From CAYSGX01 sp964518215 (GTDB taxonomy: Bacteria > Bacteroidota > Bacteroidia > Chitinophagales > CAIOSU01), in NCBI GenBank assembly GCA_964518215.1, contig CAZFFP010000050.1, forward strand, positions 1 through 27,662: a DNA stretch of 27,662 bases, in the 5' to 3' direction. A program made the position numbers and the translations under genes. The notes beneath the pieces were generated by a model. The model worked only from the letters and a program-made list of their open reading frames with translations. It ran no database searches and had not been told where the DNA came from. Below, piece after piece: positions 1-7,475 of this stretch. How positions within the stretch are numbered: the first letter of the stretch is position 1; each line of letters opens with the position of its first letter.

Positions 1-2
1 CG

Positions 3-743
3 CTGAAGTTTTTCAATCATCTGTTTGTGCAAGATAAAAAGTCGTTGGTATTGTTACAGCAACAAGGCATTCAAAATGTTTCGGTGGCTGGTGATACCCG
101 TTTCGACCGGGTAATAAAAATTGCGGCAGACGATACTGATTTTCCGCTCATATCTGCATTTAAAAATGGAAAAAATATTTTCATTGCCGGAAGCACCTGG
201 GAAAAAGATGAAGCCTTGATAGTATCGTTTATCAATAAACATCATCATGCACACAACAACTATAAGTATATCATTGTGCCGCATGTTATTGACCTTCGGA
301 AAATTGAAAAATTACAGGAACAATTGCTGCCGGCTAATGCCCGATATTCGAGCCTTTCGCCCGATACTGCCGAGCATTATGATGTATTAATCATTGATAA
401 TATGGGTATGTTGTCTAAACTTTATCGCTATGCGAAGGCAGCATATATCGGTGGTGGATTCAACGAGGGCATTCACAATACGCTTGAAGCGGCAGTATAT
501 GGCATTCCGGTAGTGTTTGGAAAAAAACATCAAAAATTTAAAGAAGCCTTCGACCTGCTTTCGATTAAGTGCGCCTTCACTATTCATGATTATCAAAGTT
601 TTGAGCAATCGGTGCGCAAGTGTATGGACGATGAAATGTTTCAGAAACAATGCGAACGAAAACTCAAAGAATATTTTGAATCTAATTCGGGTTCAACCAA
701 AAAAATCACTTCGTATCTAAATAGTTTTTTGAGTAAAAATTGA
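3..743 (+). CDS. waaA: 3-deoxy-D-manno-octulosonic acid (Kdo) transferase, C-terminal part (5' end outside window)
   Basis: Family GT30 transferase that moves Kdo from CMP-Kdo to lipid A precursor at the cytoplasmic face of the inner membrane. The reading frame is open to the left edge, and residues before the first in-frame GTG (position 27) already fit the family (LKFFNHLFVQDKKS), so the gene starts upstream and only the C-terminal nucleotide-binding Rossmann half is seen. Family marks: VAGDTRFDRV, FIAGSTWEKDE, the MGMLSKLYRYAKAAYIGGGF stretch followed by GIHNTLEAAVYGIPVVFG and HQKFKEA, which form the CMP-Kdo site. It ends 7 bp before a convergent histidine kinase gene. The assignment to Kdo transferase is firm; the number of Kdo residues added cannot be read. 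Confidence 0.93.
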   Translation: MKFFNHLFVQDKKSLVLLQQQGIQNVSVAGDTRFDRVIKIAADDTDFPLISAFKNGKNIFIAGSTWEKDEALIVSFINKHHHAHNNYKYIIVPHVIDLRKIEKLQEQLLPANARYSSLSPDTAEHYDVLIIDNMGMLSKLYRYAKAAYIGGGFNEGIHNTLEAAVYGIPVVFGKKHQKFKEAFDLLSIKCAFTIHDYQSFEQSVRKCMDDEMFQKQCERKLKEYFESNSGSTKKITSYLNSFLSKN

Positions 744-750
744 AGCTGAA

Positions 751-1506
751 TTATTCAGTTTCTTCATTAGTTAACTTCTCAGGCAGACTAATACACAAAA
801 CAGTTCCTTTTCCTTTTTCAGAATTAATAGATAGCGTGCCGTTTAATCGTTGCAATATTTTTCTACATAAAGGAATGCCTAACCCCATACCTTCAATTTC
901 AAATTTGCTGTGCAACCTTTCGAAAGGCTGCATGATGCGCTCGTGCTGTTCGGCAGCAATGCCGATACCTTCATCTTTCACAAAAAGAGATATTCTGTTA
1001 TCGGGTGAATTTTCATATCCAATATGAATAATGGGCGATTCAGCACCATGATATTTCAACGCATTATCAATCAGATGCTTAAAAACCAATTGAAGTTTGT
1101 CGGCATCGGTTTCAATATTTGGAAGTTTATCGGCAGAAATTTTTGCTTGTTTCAAATTGATTAACGGTTGCAATTCATGTATGGCATTTTGAATAATAAG
1201 ATTCAGCGAAACAGTATCTATATGAAGTTTGCCCGAATCTGCTTTGGTATAATTTTTAAGTGCTGCTACTATGTTTTCAAAACGTTTTGAAGAACTCAAC
1301 ATAAACTCAAGCATCTGAACACCTTCTCCATCAAGTTTGTCTTTGTGTTTTTTTAACAAAATTTCTGCGCCAATGGCAATACTGCGGAGCGGCTCTTTTA
1401 AATCGTGTGTAGCGTGCGATACAAATGCTTCGAGTTCTGCATTTTTTTGCTCAAGGTCTGAAATAACTTTTTTTAGCTTAGATAATTCATTAGCGCCTTT
1501 GCTCAT
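751..1506 (-). CDS. Cytoplasmic sensor histidine kinase lacking a visible sensor domain
   Basis: A 251-residue kinase. An N-terminal coiled coil (about residues 5-28) leads into a HisKA dimerisation domain with H-box SHATHDLKEPL; His34 is the probable phospho-acceptor by analogy with phytochrome-type kinases (SHDLQEPL). The HATPase_c domain has the N-box (HLIDNALKYHG), G1 (DEGIGI), G2 (GMGLGIPLCRKIL) and a final GKGT. No transmembrane segment, PAS or GAF domain is present, and no response regulator lies next to it, so it is an orphan whose signal may come through a partner protein. The start is supported by a sigma-ABfr-like promoter placed just upstream. Substrate and partner cannot be inferred. 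Confidence 0.88.
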   Translation of the reverse strand: MSKGANELSKLKKVISDLEQKNAELEAFVSHATHDLKEPLRSIAIGAEILLKKHKDKLDGEGVQMLEFMLSSSKRFENIVAALKNYTKADSGKLHIDTVSLNLIIQNAIHELQPLINLKQAKISADKLPNIETDADKLQLVFKHLIDNALKYHGAESPIIHIGYENSPDNRISLFVKDEGIGIAAEQHERIMQPFERLHSKFEIEGMGLGIPLCRKILQRLNGTLSINSEKGKGTVLCISLPEKLTNEETE

Positions 1507-1520
1507 CGAGATAGTTTTTC

Positions 1521-1549
1521 CGAAAATAAAGCTATTTTTGAAACCTCAA
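1521..1549 (-). promoter_or_regulatory. Bacteroidota-type promoter for the histidine kinase
   Basis: On the minus strand TTTTG is followed by 18 nt and TATTTTCG (7 of 8 to the -7 consensus TAnnTTTG). Transcription would start about 10 nt before the kinase ATG. The -7 box lies back-to-back with a plus-strand -7 match (1533-1540), so the two divergent promoters would compete for polymerase. Confidence 0.5.
1533..1540 (+). promoter_or_regulatory. Promoter -7 element for the DUF4412-like gene
   Basis: TATTTTTG is an exact TAnnTTTG match, 22 nt before the ATG at 1563. No good -33 TTTG is seen at the usual spacing, so this is a -7 match only. Confidence 0.4.
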
Positions 1550-1562
1550 AAAAAATACAATT

Positions 1563-2243
1563 ATGAAAAACTTCATCCTTTCCATTGCATCTTTTCTTAT
1601 TCTCGTTTCGAGCGTTAATGCTCAGAAATTTGAAGGAATTTTACGATATGAAATTAAATATTCCGGTGATGCCGTTGCTCAGTTCGCAGCATATATGCCC
1701 ACCGGCTATATGATGAAAATTAAAGGACCTCAATCCCGCTTCACTATTCAAGGCGGTATGGTGGCTGCATTTATGGGCGACATCATCAGCAATACAGACA
1801 AAGAACTTGCTTTTATAATGATGCCGCAGCAAAAAACTGCATATAAGGTTTCTACCAAAAACGAGGAAACGCAACAAGCCAAACCACAAGTAACCAATAC
1901 CGGAATCAAAGAAAAGGTAAATGGATACGACTGCGTGAAATATAAAGTAGTGTCGAATGGCGAAAATGGTGAAACTTCTACTTCATACATTTGGGCATCT
2001 AAAGACTTATCTATAAAATTTCCTAAATCTGCTGCACAAGGCTCGCTTGCTGCTTTTGAAGGCATTGATGGATTTCCTGTTAAAATAGAACAAGATATTA
2101 ATCAGATGGGCTTGAGTTTCAGCATGACTATTTTGCTGAATGAAGCAAAAGAAGCTGCTGTTGCCGATGCCGAATTTACCGTTCCTAAAGACTATAAAGT
2201 TGTTGAAGGCATGCCTGATATGGGCAAGATGTTCGGGAAGTAA
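1563..2243 (+). CDS. Secreted DUF4412/GLPGLI-like protein
   Basis: A 226-residue protein with a clear Sec signal peptide (MKN, hydrophobic core, cleavage after VNAQ near residue 20). The mature part resembles the Bacteroidota DUF4412/GLPGLI-type beta-rich families: an opening FEGILRYEIKYSG strand, a methionine-rich middle (MPTGYMMKIKG, MMPQQKTAY), then GYDCVKYKV and TSTSYIWASKDLSIKFP. These families may fold like the LolA/LolB lipoprotein-carrier barrel, but that is inference here. It stands alone between a divergent kinase and the OmpA gene. Family assignment is from pattern only and function is unknown. Confidence 0.72.
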   Translation: MKNFILSIASFLILVSSVNAQKFEGILRYEIKYSGDAVAQFAAYMPTGYMMKIKGPQSRFTIQGGMVAAFMGDIISNTDKELAFIMMPQQKTAYKVSTKNEETQQAKPQVTNTGIKEKVNGYDCVKYKVVSNGENGETSTSYIWASKDLSIKFPKSAAQGSLAAFEGIDGFPVKIEQDINQMGLSFSMTILLNEAKEAAVADAEFTVPKDYKVVEGMPDMGKMFGK

Positions 2244-2347
2244 AAAATCAAGCTAAGTCATTCTATTATGTTTTTTCAGGATTTTTATGCATTCCAATGC
2301 CCGCTGATTATGTTTGTAACTGCATCGTTTCGGCTTTGATGTTTTAG

Positions 2348-2355
2348 TATTTTTG
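2348..2355 (+). promoter_or_regulatory. Promoter -7 element for the OmpA/PD40 gene
   Basis: TATTTTTG is an exact match to the Bacteroidota -7 box, 20 nt before the ATG at 2376. The -33 region (around 2326-2330, GTTTC) is weak. The placement favours ATG 2376 over the upstream in-frame TTG at 2370. Confidence 0.45.
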
Positions 2356-2375
2356 TCGTTGCTAAAAAATTGCCG

Positions 2376-4292
2376 ATGAGTTTTTATACTTCGCTGCTAT
2401 TCAGTTTTATACTACTGTTTCTATCATATTCATCAGGCACTCAAGCTCAGGGAAAATTTTCTAAAAAAGCCGAAAAATATTTCAAAACCGGCAACGAATT
2501 TTCTGACTTAGGCAAGTATCATTCTGCCGAAAAGGAATACCTCAAAGCGGTAGCCATCAGTAAAGATTACAGCGTGGCTTATCAGCGATTGGGATATGTG
2601 TATATGCAGTTGCAGAACTATCCTAAAATGTATGAATCGCTCAATCGGGTCATCAAAATAGGGGGCAATTTCCCCAACGAAGTATATTTCAGAATAGCCC
2701 AATCGTGTTTTGCATTAGGAAAATTTCGCGAAGCGGAAGATTTTTTATTTCAATACAGTTCTACTCCGAAAATGAGTGAGGGGCGCAAGCAGGAATTAGC
2801 CAAATTGAAAGATGATTTGGCATTTGCCAAAGTAGCTTCTCAAAAAACTTTTCCGTTTGAGCCTAAATCTGTAGGACCAAACATCAATACCGAACTCAAC
2901 GAATATTACCCTTCGCTTACAGCCGATGAAGAGCGATTGTTTTTTACCCGAAAACTAAAAGACGGCACATACACTCAAGAAGATATTTTCTTCAGCGAAA
3001 AACAATCTGATGGTACGTGGGGTAAAAGTATTTCCATGCCTTTCAATACCTATTCCAACGAGGGGGCACATAGCATTTCTGCAGATGGCAGGTTTATTTA
3101 TTTTACTATGTGCGAACAGCAAGGTGGTTATGGCGGGTGCGATATTTATGTTTCGGAAAAAACAGGAAACGAATGGTCGGCTCCCAAAAATCTTGGACCG
3201 GTGATTAACACTCCTGCAAAAGAAACGCAGCCCTGTATTTCTGCCGATGGTATGGCATTGTATTTCGTGAGTTCCCGCCCGGGAGGCTATGGAAAATTAG
3301 ATATTTGGATGACTTACAAAAAGCCCGATGGCAATTGGGGCGTACCCGTCAATTTAGGACCCGAAATCAATAGTGCGGGCATAGATGAACGACCGTATTT
3401 GCACCCCGATAATGAAACCTTATACTTCGCGTCCGATGGCAGAAAAGGCTATGGCAATGCCGATATTTATTTCGCCCGCAGACATCAATTGGGCAGCAAA
3501 TGGAATGAAGCTGAAAATATTGGGTTTCCTATCAACTCCTATTTCTACGAAGGAGGTTTATATGTTACTGCCGATGGAGAAAAAGGATATTTTGCTACCG
3601 AGAGATTCAATACCGATAATCAGTTGGACATATTTGAATTTGATATGCCCGAACATGCCAAGCCCGCTAAGGTTACTTATGTGAAAGGAAAAATTACACA
3701 GTTGGGCACCAACAAACCTATGCGCGCTCTATTGACTTTTTTAGACGTTAATAATGGAAAAATAGTTAATGAGGTTTTTTCTGATAAAATTTCTGGAGAA
3801 TATCTTTTGACACTTCCGTTAGGCAGAGTTTATGCCATTCATGCTTCAGCGCCCAACCATCTTTTTTTCTCCAAAAGTTTTTCGTTGCTGAATCATGTTA
3901 CTACCGAACCGTATTATGAAAACATTTCTTTAGAGCCTATTGCCGTAGGAAAACAAATTACTTTGCATAACGTGTTTTTCGAAAAAGATTCATTTGCGCT
4001 GAATCCGGCTTCATTTCCCGAACTGAATAAAACGGTAGATTTTCTTCGGAATCATCCTAAAATACTAGTGGAAATAGGAGGGCATACAGATAATACAGGT
4101 TCTGATGAATATAATTTGAAACTCTCTGAAAAAAGAGCCAAAGCTGTTTATGATTACTTGCTTGCTCAAAAAATTGCTACCTCGCAAATTTCATATAAAG
4201 GCTATGGTAATGCCCTGCCCGTTGCAGATAACGAAACCGATGAGGGCCGTTCACAAAATCGCAGGACCGAAATGAAAGTATTGGAATTTTAA
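2376..4292 (+). CDS. OmpA-family outer-membrane-associated protein with TPR and PD40 propeller
   Basis: A 638-residue envelope protein. In order: signal peptide (about 1-24, ending TQAQ); TPR-like helices (about 25-140); five PD40/WD40-like propeller blades with the typical 'sADG..lYF.S..pGGYG..DIy' pattern (about 165-430); a carboxypeptidase-regulatory-like beta sandwich (about 437-520, starting VKGKI); and an OmpA C-terminal domain (about 528-638) with GGHTDNTGSDEYNLKLSEKRA and the closing RSQNRRTEMK, which binds meso-DAP peptidoglycan. This architecture is common in Bacteroidota and is sometimes linked to the type IX secretion neighbourhood (PorE-like), but no other T9SS gene is seen here. 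ATG 2376 is preferred to a TTG two codons upstream. Confidence 0.9.
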   Translation: MSFYTSLLFSFILLFLSYSSGTQAQGKFSKKAEKYFKTGNEFSDLGKYHSAEKEYLKAVAISKDYSVAYQRLGYVYMQLQNYPKMYESLNRVIKIGGNFPNEVYFRIAQSCFALGKFREAEDFLFQYSSTPKMSEGRKQELAKLKDDLAFAKVASQKTFPFEPKSVGPNINTELNEYYPSLTADEERLFFTRKLKDGTYTQEDIFFSEKQSDGTWGKSISMPFNTYSNEGAHSISADGRFIYFTMCEQQGGYGGCDIYVSEKTGNEWSAPKNLGPVINTPAKETQPCISADGMALYFVSSRPGGYGKLDIWMTYKKPDGNWGVPVNLGPEINSAGIDERPYLHPDNETLYFASDGRKGYGNADIYFARRHQLGSKWNEAENIGFPINSYFYEGGLYVTADGEKGYFATERFNTDNQLDIFEFDMPEHAKPAKVTYVKGKITQLGTNKPMRALLTFLDVNNGKIVNEVFSDKISGEYLLTLPLGRVYAIHASAPNHLFFSKSFSLLNHVTTEPYYENISLEPIAVGKQITLHNVFFEKDSFALNPASFPELNKTVDFLRNHPKILVEIGGHTDNTGSDEYNLKLSEKRAKAVYDYLLAQKIATSQISYKGYGNALPVADNETDEGRSQNRRTEMKVLEF

Positions 4293-4336
4293 TAATTACG
4301 GTTAAATCTAATATTTAGATGCTGAGCCAAAATAGA

Positions 4337-4368
4337 TTTGATGTAATTTGTATCGGGAAATAGTTTTC
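4337..4368 (+). promoter_or_regulatory. Promoter for the M50 protease gene
   Basis: TTTG (4337-4340), 20 nt spacer, then TAGTTTTC (4361-4368; 7 of 8 to TAnnTTTG). The ATG is 45 nt downstream of the -7 box. Confidence 0.45.
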
Positions 4369-4413
4369 ATCTAATTTTATTGGGCAAAAGTTACACTCTA
4401 AAACTGATATTGT

Positions 4414-5502
4414 ATGAAATGGTCGCTTCAAATAGGCAGAATTGCAGGCATTAAAGTGGCAGTGCATTGGACTTTTGTATTACTCATCGGCTATTTCGTT
4501 TGGCACGAATCGCGAAAAGGCAGCAGCGTGGAAGAAATTCTGTGGGTCATTTTTTTTCTGTTAGTGATTTTTACCTGTGTTACGCTTCACGAACTGGGGC
4601 ATGCGCTCACTGCCAAACGATTTAATATTAAAACGCTCGATATTACCCTGCTGCCCATTGGCGGATTGGCACGCCTCGAATCCATGCCCGAAAAACCAGC
4701 GCAGGAATTGGCGGTGGCTATTGCCGGACCAATGGTAAACATTGTTATTGCCATTGTGTTGTATCCGTTCATCAGCCATCAACTCAACGAAGAATTTATT
4801 AAAGAAGTGAGTGGTATCACTAAGCACAGTTTTTTATTCAACTTGTTTATTGTAAATATTTTTCTTTCGGTGTTTAACATGCTTCCAGCTTTTCCAATGG
4901 ATGGTGGAAGAGTGTTTCGTGCCTTGCTTTCGTTCAAACTGCAAAGGCATGTGGCTACTCGCTTGGCAGCCACTGTGGGTCAAATGATGGCAATACTTTT
5001 TGTCGTGGCTGGTTTCTTTTGGAATCCGTTTTTAATTTTCATCGGCTTATTTATTTTTTTGGGAGCACAGGCAGAATCACAAATGACCACCAATAAATTT
5101 ATACTATCAGGGTTTAAAGTGAAAGATGTAAGAATGACCAATTTTGAAAAAATTCAGCATGATGATACGTTGGCAATACCTGTAGCATTACTTTTAGACG
5201 GGCAGACTAAGAATTTCATAGTGATGAATGGCGATAAGGCTGAGGGCACTTTGAGCCGCGATGAGCTGATAAAAGGTCTTTCAGAGAACGGAAAGGAAAC
5301 TGTTGTGTCTGAGGTAATGAATTCAAATTTAGTTTTTTTAAATGCCGACATGCCATTGGACGAAGCATACCAACTTATGCAGCAACACGCATCAAAACTA
5401 CTCCCGGTTATAGAAAACGAAAGCCTCACGGGCGCCATTGATTTAGAAAACATCATGGAATTTATTATGGTGAAAAATGTGTTGGGAAACAAATCGTCAT
5501 AA
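4414..5502 (+). CDS. Site-2-type intramembrane zinc metalloprotease (M50) with CBS tail
   Basis: A 362-residue polytopic membrane protein. The zinc site is HELGH (residues 59-63) in the second hydrophobic segment, and the third ligand lies in NMLPAFPMDGGRVFRALL (Asp163), the LDG motif of the S2P family. A conserved GPMVN lies between them. Six or so membrane segments are followed from about residue 230 by a cytoplasmic region resembling a CBS pair (DEAYQLMQQHASKLLPVIEN), typical of the SpoIVFB/Rv-type group III site-2 proteases, where CBS domains may sense adenine nucleotides. No PDZ domain is present, so it is not RseP. Substrates are unknown. It has its own promoter and is followed by a long gene-free stretch. 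Confidence 0.9.
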   Translation: MKWSLQIGRIAGIKVAVHWTFVLLIGYFVWHESRKGSSVEEILWVIFFLLVIFTCVTLHELGHALTAKRFNIKTLDITLLPIGGLARLESMPEKPAQELAVAIAGPMVNIVIAIVLYPFISHQLNEEFIKEVSGITKHSFLFNLFIVNIFLSVFNMLPAFPMDGGRVFRALLSFKLQRHVATRLAATVGQMMAILFVVAGFFWNPFLIFIGLFIFLGAQAESQMTTNKFILSGFKVKDVRMTNFEKIQHDDTLAIPVALLLDGQTKNFIVMNGDKAEGTLSRDELIKGLSENGKETVVSEVMNSNLVFLNADMPLDEAYQLMQQHASKLLPVIENESLTGAIDLENIMEFIMVKNVLGNKSS

Positions 5503-5749
5503 TTGTTATTAACCCTGTTTACAACCCATTTTTGAGGTGTATAACCTGCCTTTTTTGGTGGAAAACTTTGTGCGAAAGATGTGCTTAAAAAGAAGCAGAA
5601 ATATTTGGTCGGAAGTTTAATTACATCTAACATTGTGTTGTTAAGCGAAAGATAAAACGCAAAGGCGAAAGCCAAACGGTTCTTTGAAACTAAACTTTAA
5701 AAAGCATGGCTGTATAGCGGCTGCGAAAGATTTCACACGCAAGTGTGCA

Positions 5750-5774
5750 TTTGAAATTCCGCTCGCGGAGCAAA
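5750..5774 (+). repeat. Bulged CUYG hairpin repeat, copy 1
   Basis: TTTG, an AAA bulge, TTCCG, loop CTCG, CGGAG, CAAA. It shares about 25 of 29 bases with the copy at 5867. The loop changes CTTG to CTCG, and one stem pair changes from T-A to T-G, so pairing is kept. Confidence 0.6.
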
Positions 5775-5866
5775 AGCAGTTGACTGGACTCCGACACCGC
5801 GAAAGCGATCGGAAACAGCATGTGAAAAGGAAAATGTGAAAGGGCTGAACTTAGCAATAAGCTCAG

Positions 5867-5891
5867 TTTGAAATTCCGCTTGCGGAACAAA
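5867..5891 (+). repeat. Bulged CUYG hairpin repeat, copy 2
   Basis: TTTG, an AAA bulge, TTCCG, loop CTTG, CGGAA, CAAA, starting 117 bp after copy 1. The AAA bulge and both helices are conserved between the copies. Confidence 0.6.
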
Positions 5892-6029
5892 AACATTATC
5901 GCCACAGGCCTTCGGGTTTGAGGATTTAGTGAGATGAGCCGGGAATATTGAATCCATTACGAGCAATCGAAATTTAATCAATGTTCCGCGATAATAACGA
6001 TAGCTTAATATCCTGAAGCAATTCAGGAT

Positions 6030-6072
6030 GAAACGGGAGTCGAGGTCAAACTTGGTTCCCGTTTCGTTTTTT
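6030..6072 (+). terminator. Rho-independent terminator closing the candidate RNA
   Basis: A perfect 9-bp stem GAAACGGGA (6030-6038) with TCCCGTTTC (6057-6065), an 18-nt loop, then GTTTTTTAT. The T-run exists only on the plus strand. It begins immediately after the 8-bp GCAA-loop hairpin at 6010-6029. Confidence 0.75.
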
Positions 6073-6138
6073 ATACCCTTCCATACATAAGCCTGATTTT
6101 TTTGATTTTTATTGAATCAATTACTTAATCCATAAATA

Positions 6139-6426
6139 ATGCTTACCCGAATCGTAAAAATGACTTTTCAGCCCGATAAGGTGGACGATTTTGTAGGATT
6201 GTTCAATGAAATGAAAGAACAGATTGCTTCATTTGAAGGTTGTAAAGAGTTGCATTTGATGAGGTCTGTTTCGGAAGACCACGTGATGTTTACTATCAGT
6301 AAATGGGATAATGAGCAGCACCTGAATGTTTACAGAAATTCAGAATTTTTTCAAAACACCTGGAGTCGTGCTAAACTCTTGTTTGCTACAAAAGCCGAGG
6401 CTTGGTCGTTGTCGCAAGTAGTTTAA
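6139..6426 (+). CDS. Antibiotic biosynthesis monooxygenase (ABM)-fold small protein
   Basis: A 95-residue protein of the dimeric ferredoxin-like ABM superfamily (YgiN/HmoA type). It opens with MLTRIVKMTFQPDKVDDF, keeps the helix EMKEQIASFEGCKELHL, and has the hallmark strand-turn DHVMFTISKWDNEQHLNVYRNSEFF. Members include quinol monooxygenases and heme-degrading enzymes, but many are uncharacterised; the substrate cannot be read. Length is normal for the family. It lies 66 bp after the terminator at 6030-6072 and is convergent with the asparaginase gene (5-bp gap). The region upstream of it is the hairpin-rich RNA, so control of this gene by that element is possible. Confidence 0.82.
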   Translation: MLTRIVKMTFQPDKVDDFVGLFNEMKEQIASFEGCKELHLMRSVSEDHVMFTISKWDNEQHLNVYRNSEFFQNTWSRAKLLFATKAEAWSLSQVV

Positions 6427-6431
6427 CCGGA

Positions 6432-7448
6432 TTATTCTCCGAAAATAAAAGTTTGCGGAGCATTTCCTTGCTTCACAAATCCTCTATACATACCCGAAGT
6501 GCTGAAAGGCATGGCAATGTTTCCGTCCTTATCTACTGCAATTAATCCGCCCAAGCCGCCTTGTGGTGCTAAAGTTTGATGTATGATGTTTTCGGTGGCT
6601 TGTTGAAGTGTGAGTTTTCCGTATTTCATGGCGGCAACCACATCGTAAGCCGCCAACGAGCGAATGAAAAACTCTCCGTGTCCGGTGCAAGATATGGCTG
6701 CAAACGCATTGTCGGCATAGGTTCCCGCACCAATCAGAGGCGAGTCTCCAATTCTTCCGTGCAACTTATTCATCATTCCTCCGGTGGAGGTGGCTGCCGC
6801 AAGGTTGCCGTGCATATCCAAAGCCACCGCGCCAACGGTTCCGTATTTTTCGCCACTGGCTACTATCATGCCACGTGGTGCAGTATCTTTTTGTTGTTCC
6901 TGCTGCTCTTTCATTTTCAAAAATTGTTTCCACCGTTCTTCGGTTTTAAAATAGTTGGTATCCACAGGCGTAAGACCGTGGCGCGAGGCGAAATTTTCAG
7001 CGCCTTTACCCGAAAGAAAAACGTGTTCGGTTTTATCCATCACTAAGCGTGCGGCTTTAATCGGATTTTTAACGTTGCCTATTTGTGCCACCGCTCCGGC
7101 TTTCATGGTGCTGCCGTTCATAATGGATGCGTCTAATTCAAACTTGCCATCCAAAGTCATCACCGAGCCTTTGCCCGCATTGAAAAACGGATGGTCTTCC
7201 AGAAACACTACCACCGCTTCTACGGCATCAATTGCATGACCGCCTGCTTTCAGAATTTTTTCGCCCAACATCAAAGCTTCTTTCAGCGCTTCATGATAGG
7301 CTTTTTCTTTTTCGGGAGTGAAATATTCTTTCGATAAAGTTCCCGCTCCACCATGAACTACAAGGGTATATGATTTCATATCAGCATCAGTTTGTGAATA
7401 AGAATGTAACACGAAAAGCAATAATGAAATGAAGAACAGATATTTCAT
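6432..7448 (-). CDS. Isoaspartyl peptidase / plant-type L-asparaginase, exported
   Basis: A 338-residue Ntn hydrolase that cleaves beta-aspartyl dipeptides and asparagine. The proenzyme cuts itself before the nucleophilic Thr, here Thr204 in KYGTVGAVALD. Other family marks: VVHGGAG near the N-terminus, FNAGKGSVMTLDG, the STGG (TSTGGMMNK) and GRIGDSPLIGAGTYADN segments, and GHGEFFIR. A signal peptide (MKYLFF.., cleavage near HSYSQ) indicates periplasmic location. The ATG at 7448 is preferred over an in-frame TTG 18 nt upstream because the signal peptide begins there. It is last in the leftward group maf-asparaginase, 27 bp after maf. Confidence 0.92.
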   Translation of the reverse strand: MKYLFFISLLLFVLHSYSQTDADMKSYTLVVHGGAGTLSKEYFTPEKEKAYHEALKEALMLGEKILKAGGHAIDAVEAVVVFLEDHPFFNAGKGSVMTLDGKFELDASIMNGSTMKAGAVAQIGNVKNPIKAARLVMDKTEHVFLSGKGAENFASRHGLTPVDTNYFKTEERWKQFLKMKEQQEQQKDTAPRGMIVASGEKYGTVGAVALDMHGNLAAATSTGGMMNKLHGRIGDSPLIGAGTYADNAFAAISCTGHGEFFIRSLAAYDVVAAMKYGKLTLQQATENIIHQTLAPQGGLGGLIAVDKDGNIAMPFSTSGMYRGFVKQGNAPQTFIFGE

Positions 7449-7475
7449 TTTGAAGTTTTGTTGCAATGAATTTAA

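Larger units (their letters stand above)
5560..6072 (+). ncRNA. Candidate structured non-coding RNA rich in tetraloop hairpins
   Basis: The 636 bp between the M50 gene and 6139 hold no recognisable protein, but the plus strand can form many short hairpins capped by stable loops: TGCTT/AAGCA (5582-5597); GGC-GAAA-GCC (5664-5673); CACAC-GCAA-GTGTG (5734-5747); TTCCG-CTCG-CGGAG with an outer TTTG/CAAA helix (5750-5774); TCCGA..CGC-GAAA-GCG.TCGGA (5790-5813); CTGA.CTTA-GCAA-TAAG.TCAG (5845-5866); a second copy TTCCG-CTTG-CGGAA (5867-5891); CAGGCC-TTCG-GGTTTG (5905-5920); ATCCTGAA-GCAA-TTCAGGAT (6010-6029), which abuts the terminator. It lacks the RNase P GAGGAAAGTCC element, the tmRNA GGTTCGA/CCA end and an SRP core. 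Ends and strand are inferred from the terminator; the 5' end is uncertain. It could be an independent RNA or a long leader of the gene at 6139. Confidence 0.5.

Noticed and set aside
5690..5981. Two overlapping minus-strand ORFs (71 and 82 codons) in the 5.5-6.1 kb gap
   Set aside because: Their apparent repeated peptides come from the duplicated hairpin sequence; no start signal, no known family, and the RNA folding explains the pattern better.
5560..6072. RNase P RNA, tmRNA, SRP RNA or group II intron as identity of the structured region
   Set aside because: The RNase P GAGGAAAGTCC core, tmRNA T-arm and CCA end, SRP core loop, and domain V pairing are all missing. The CGC-GAAA-GCG hairpin resembles domain V only in its loop.
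6576..7046. 156-codon plus-strand ORF inside the asparaginase gene
   Set aside because: Antisense shadow of a well-supported gene, with a Gly/His-rich artefactual composition.
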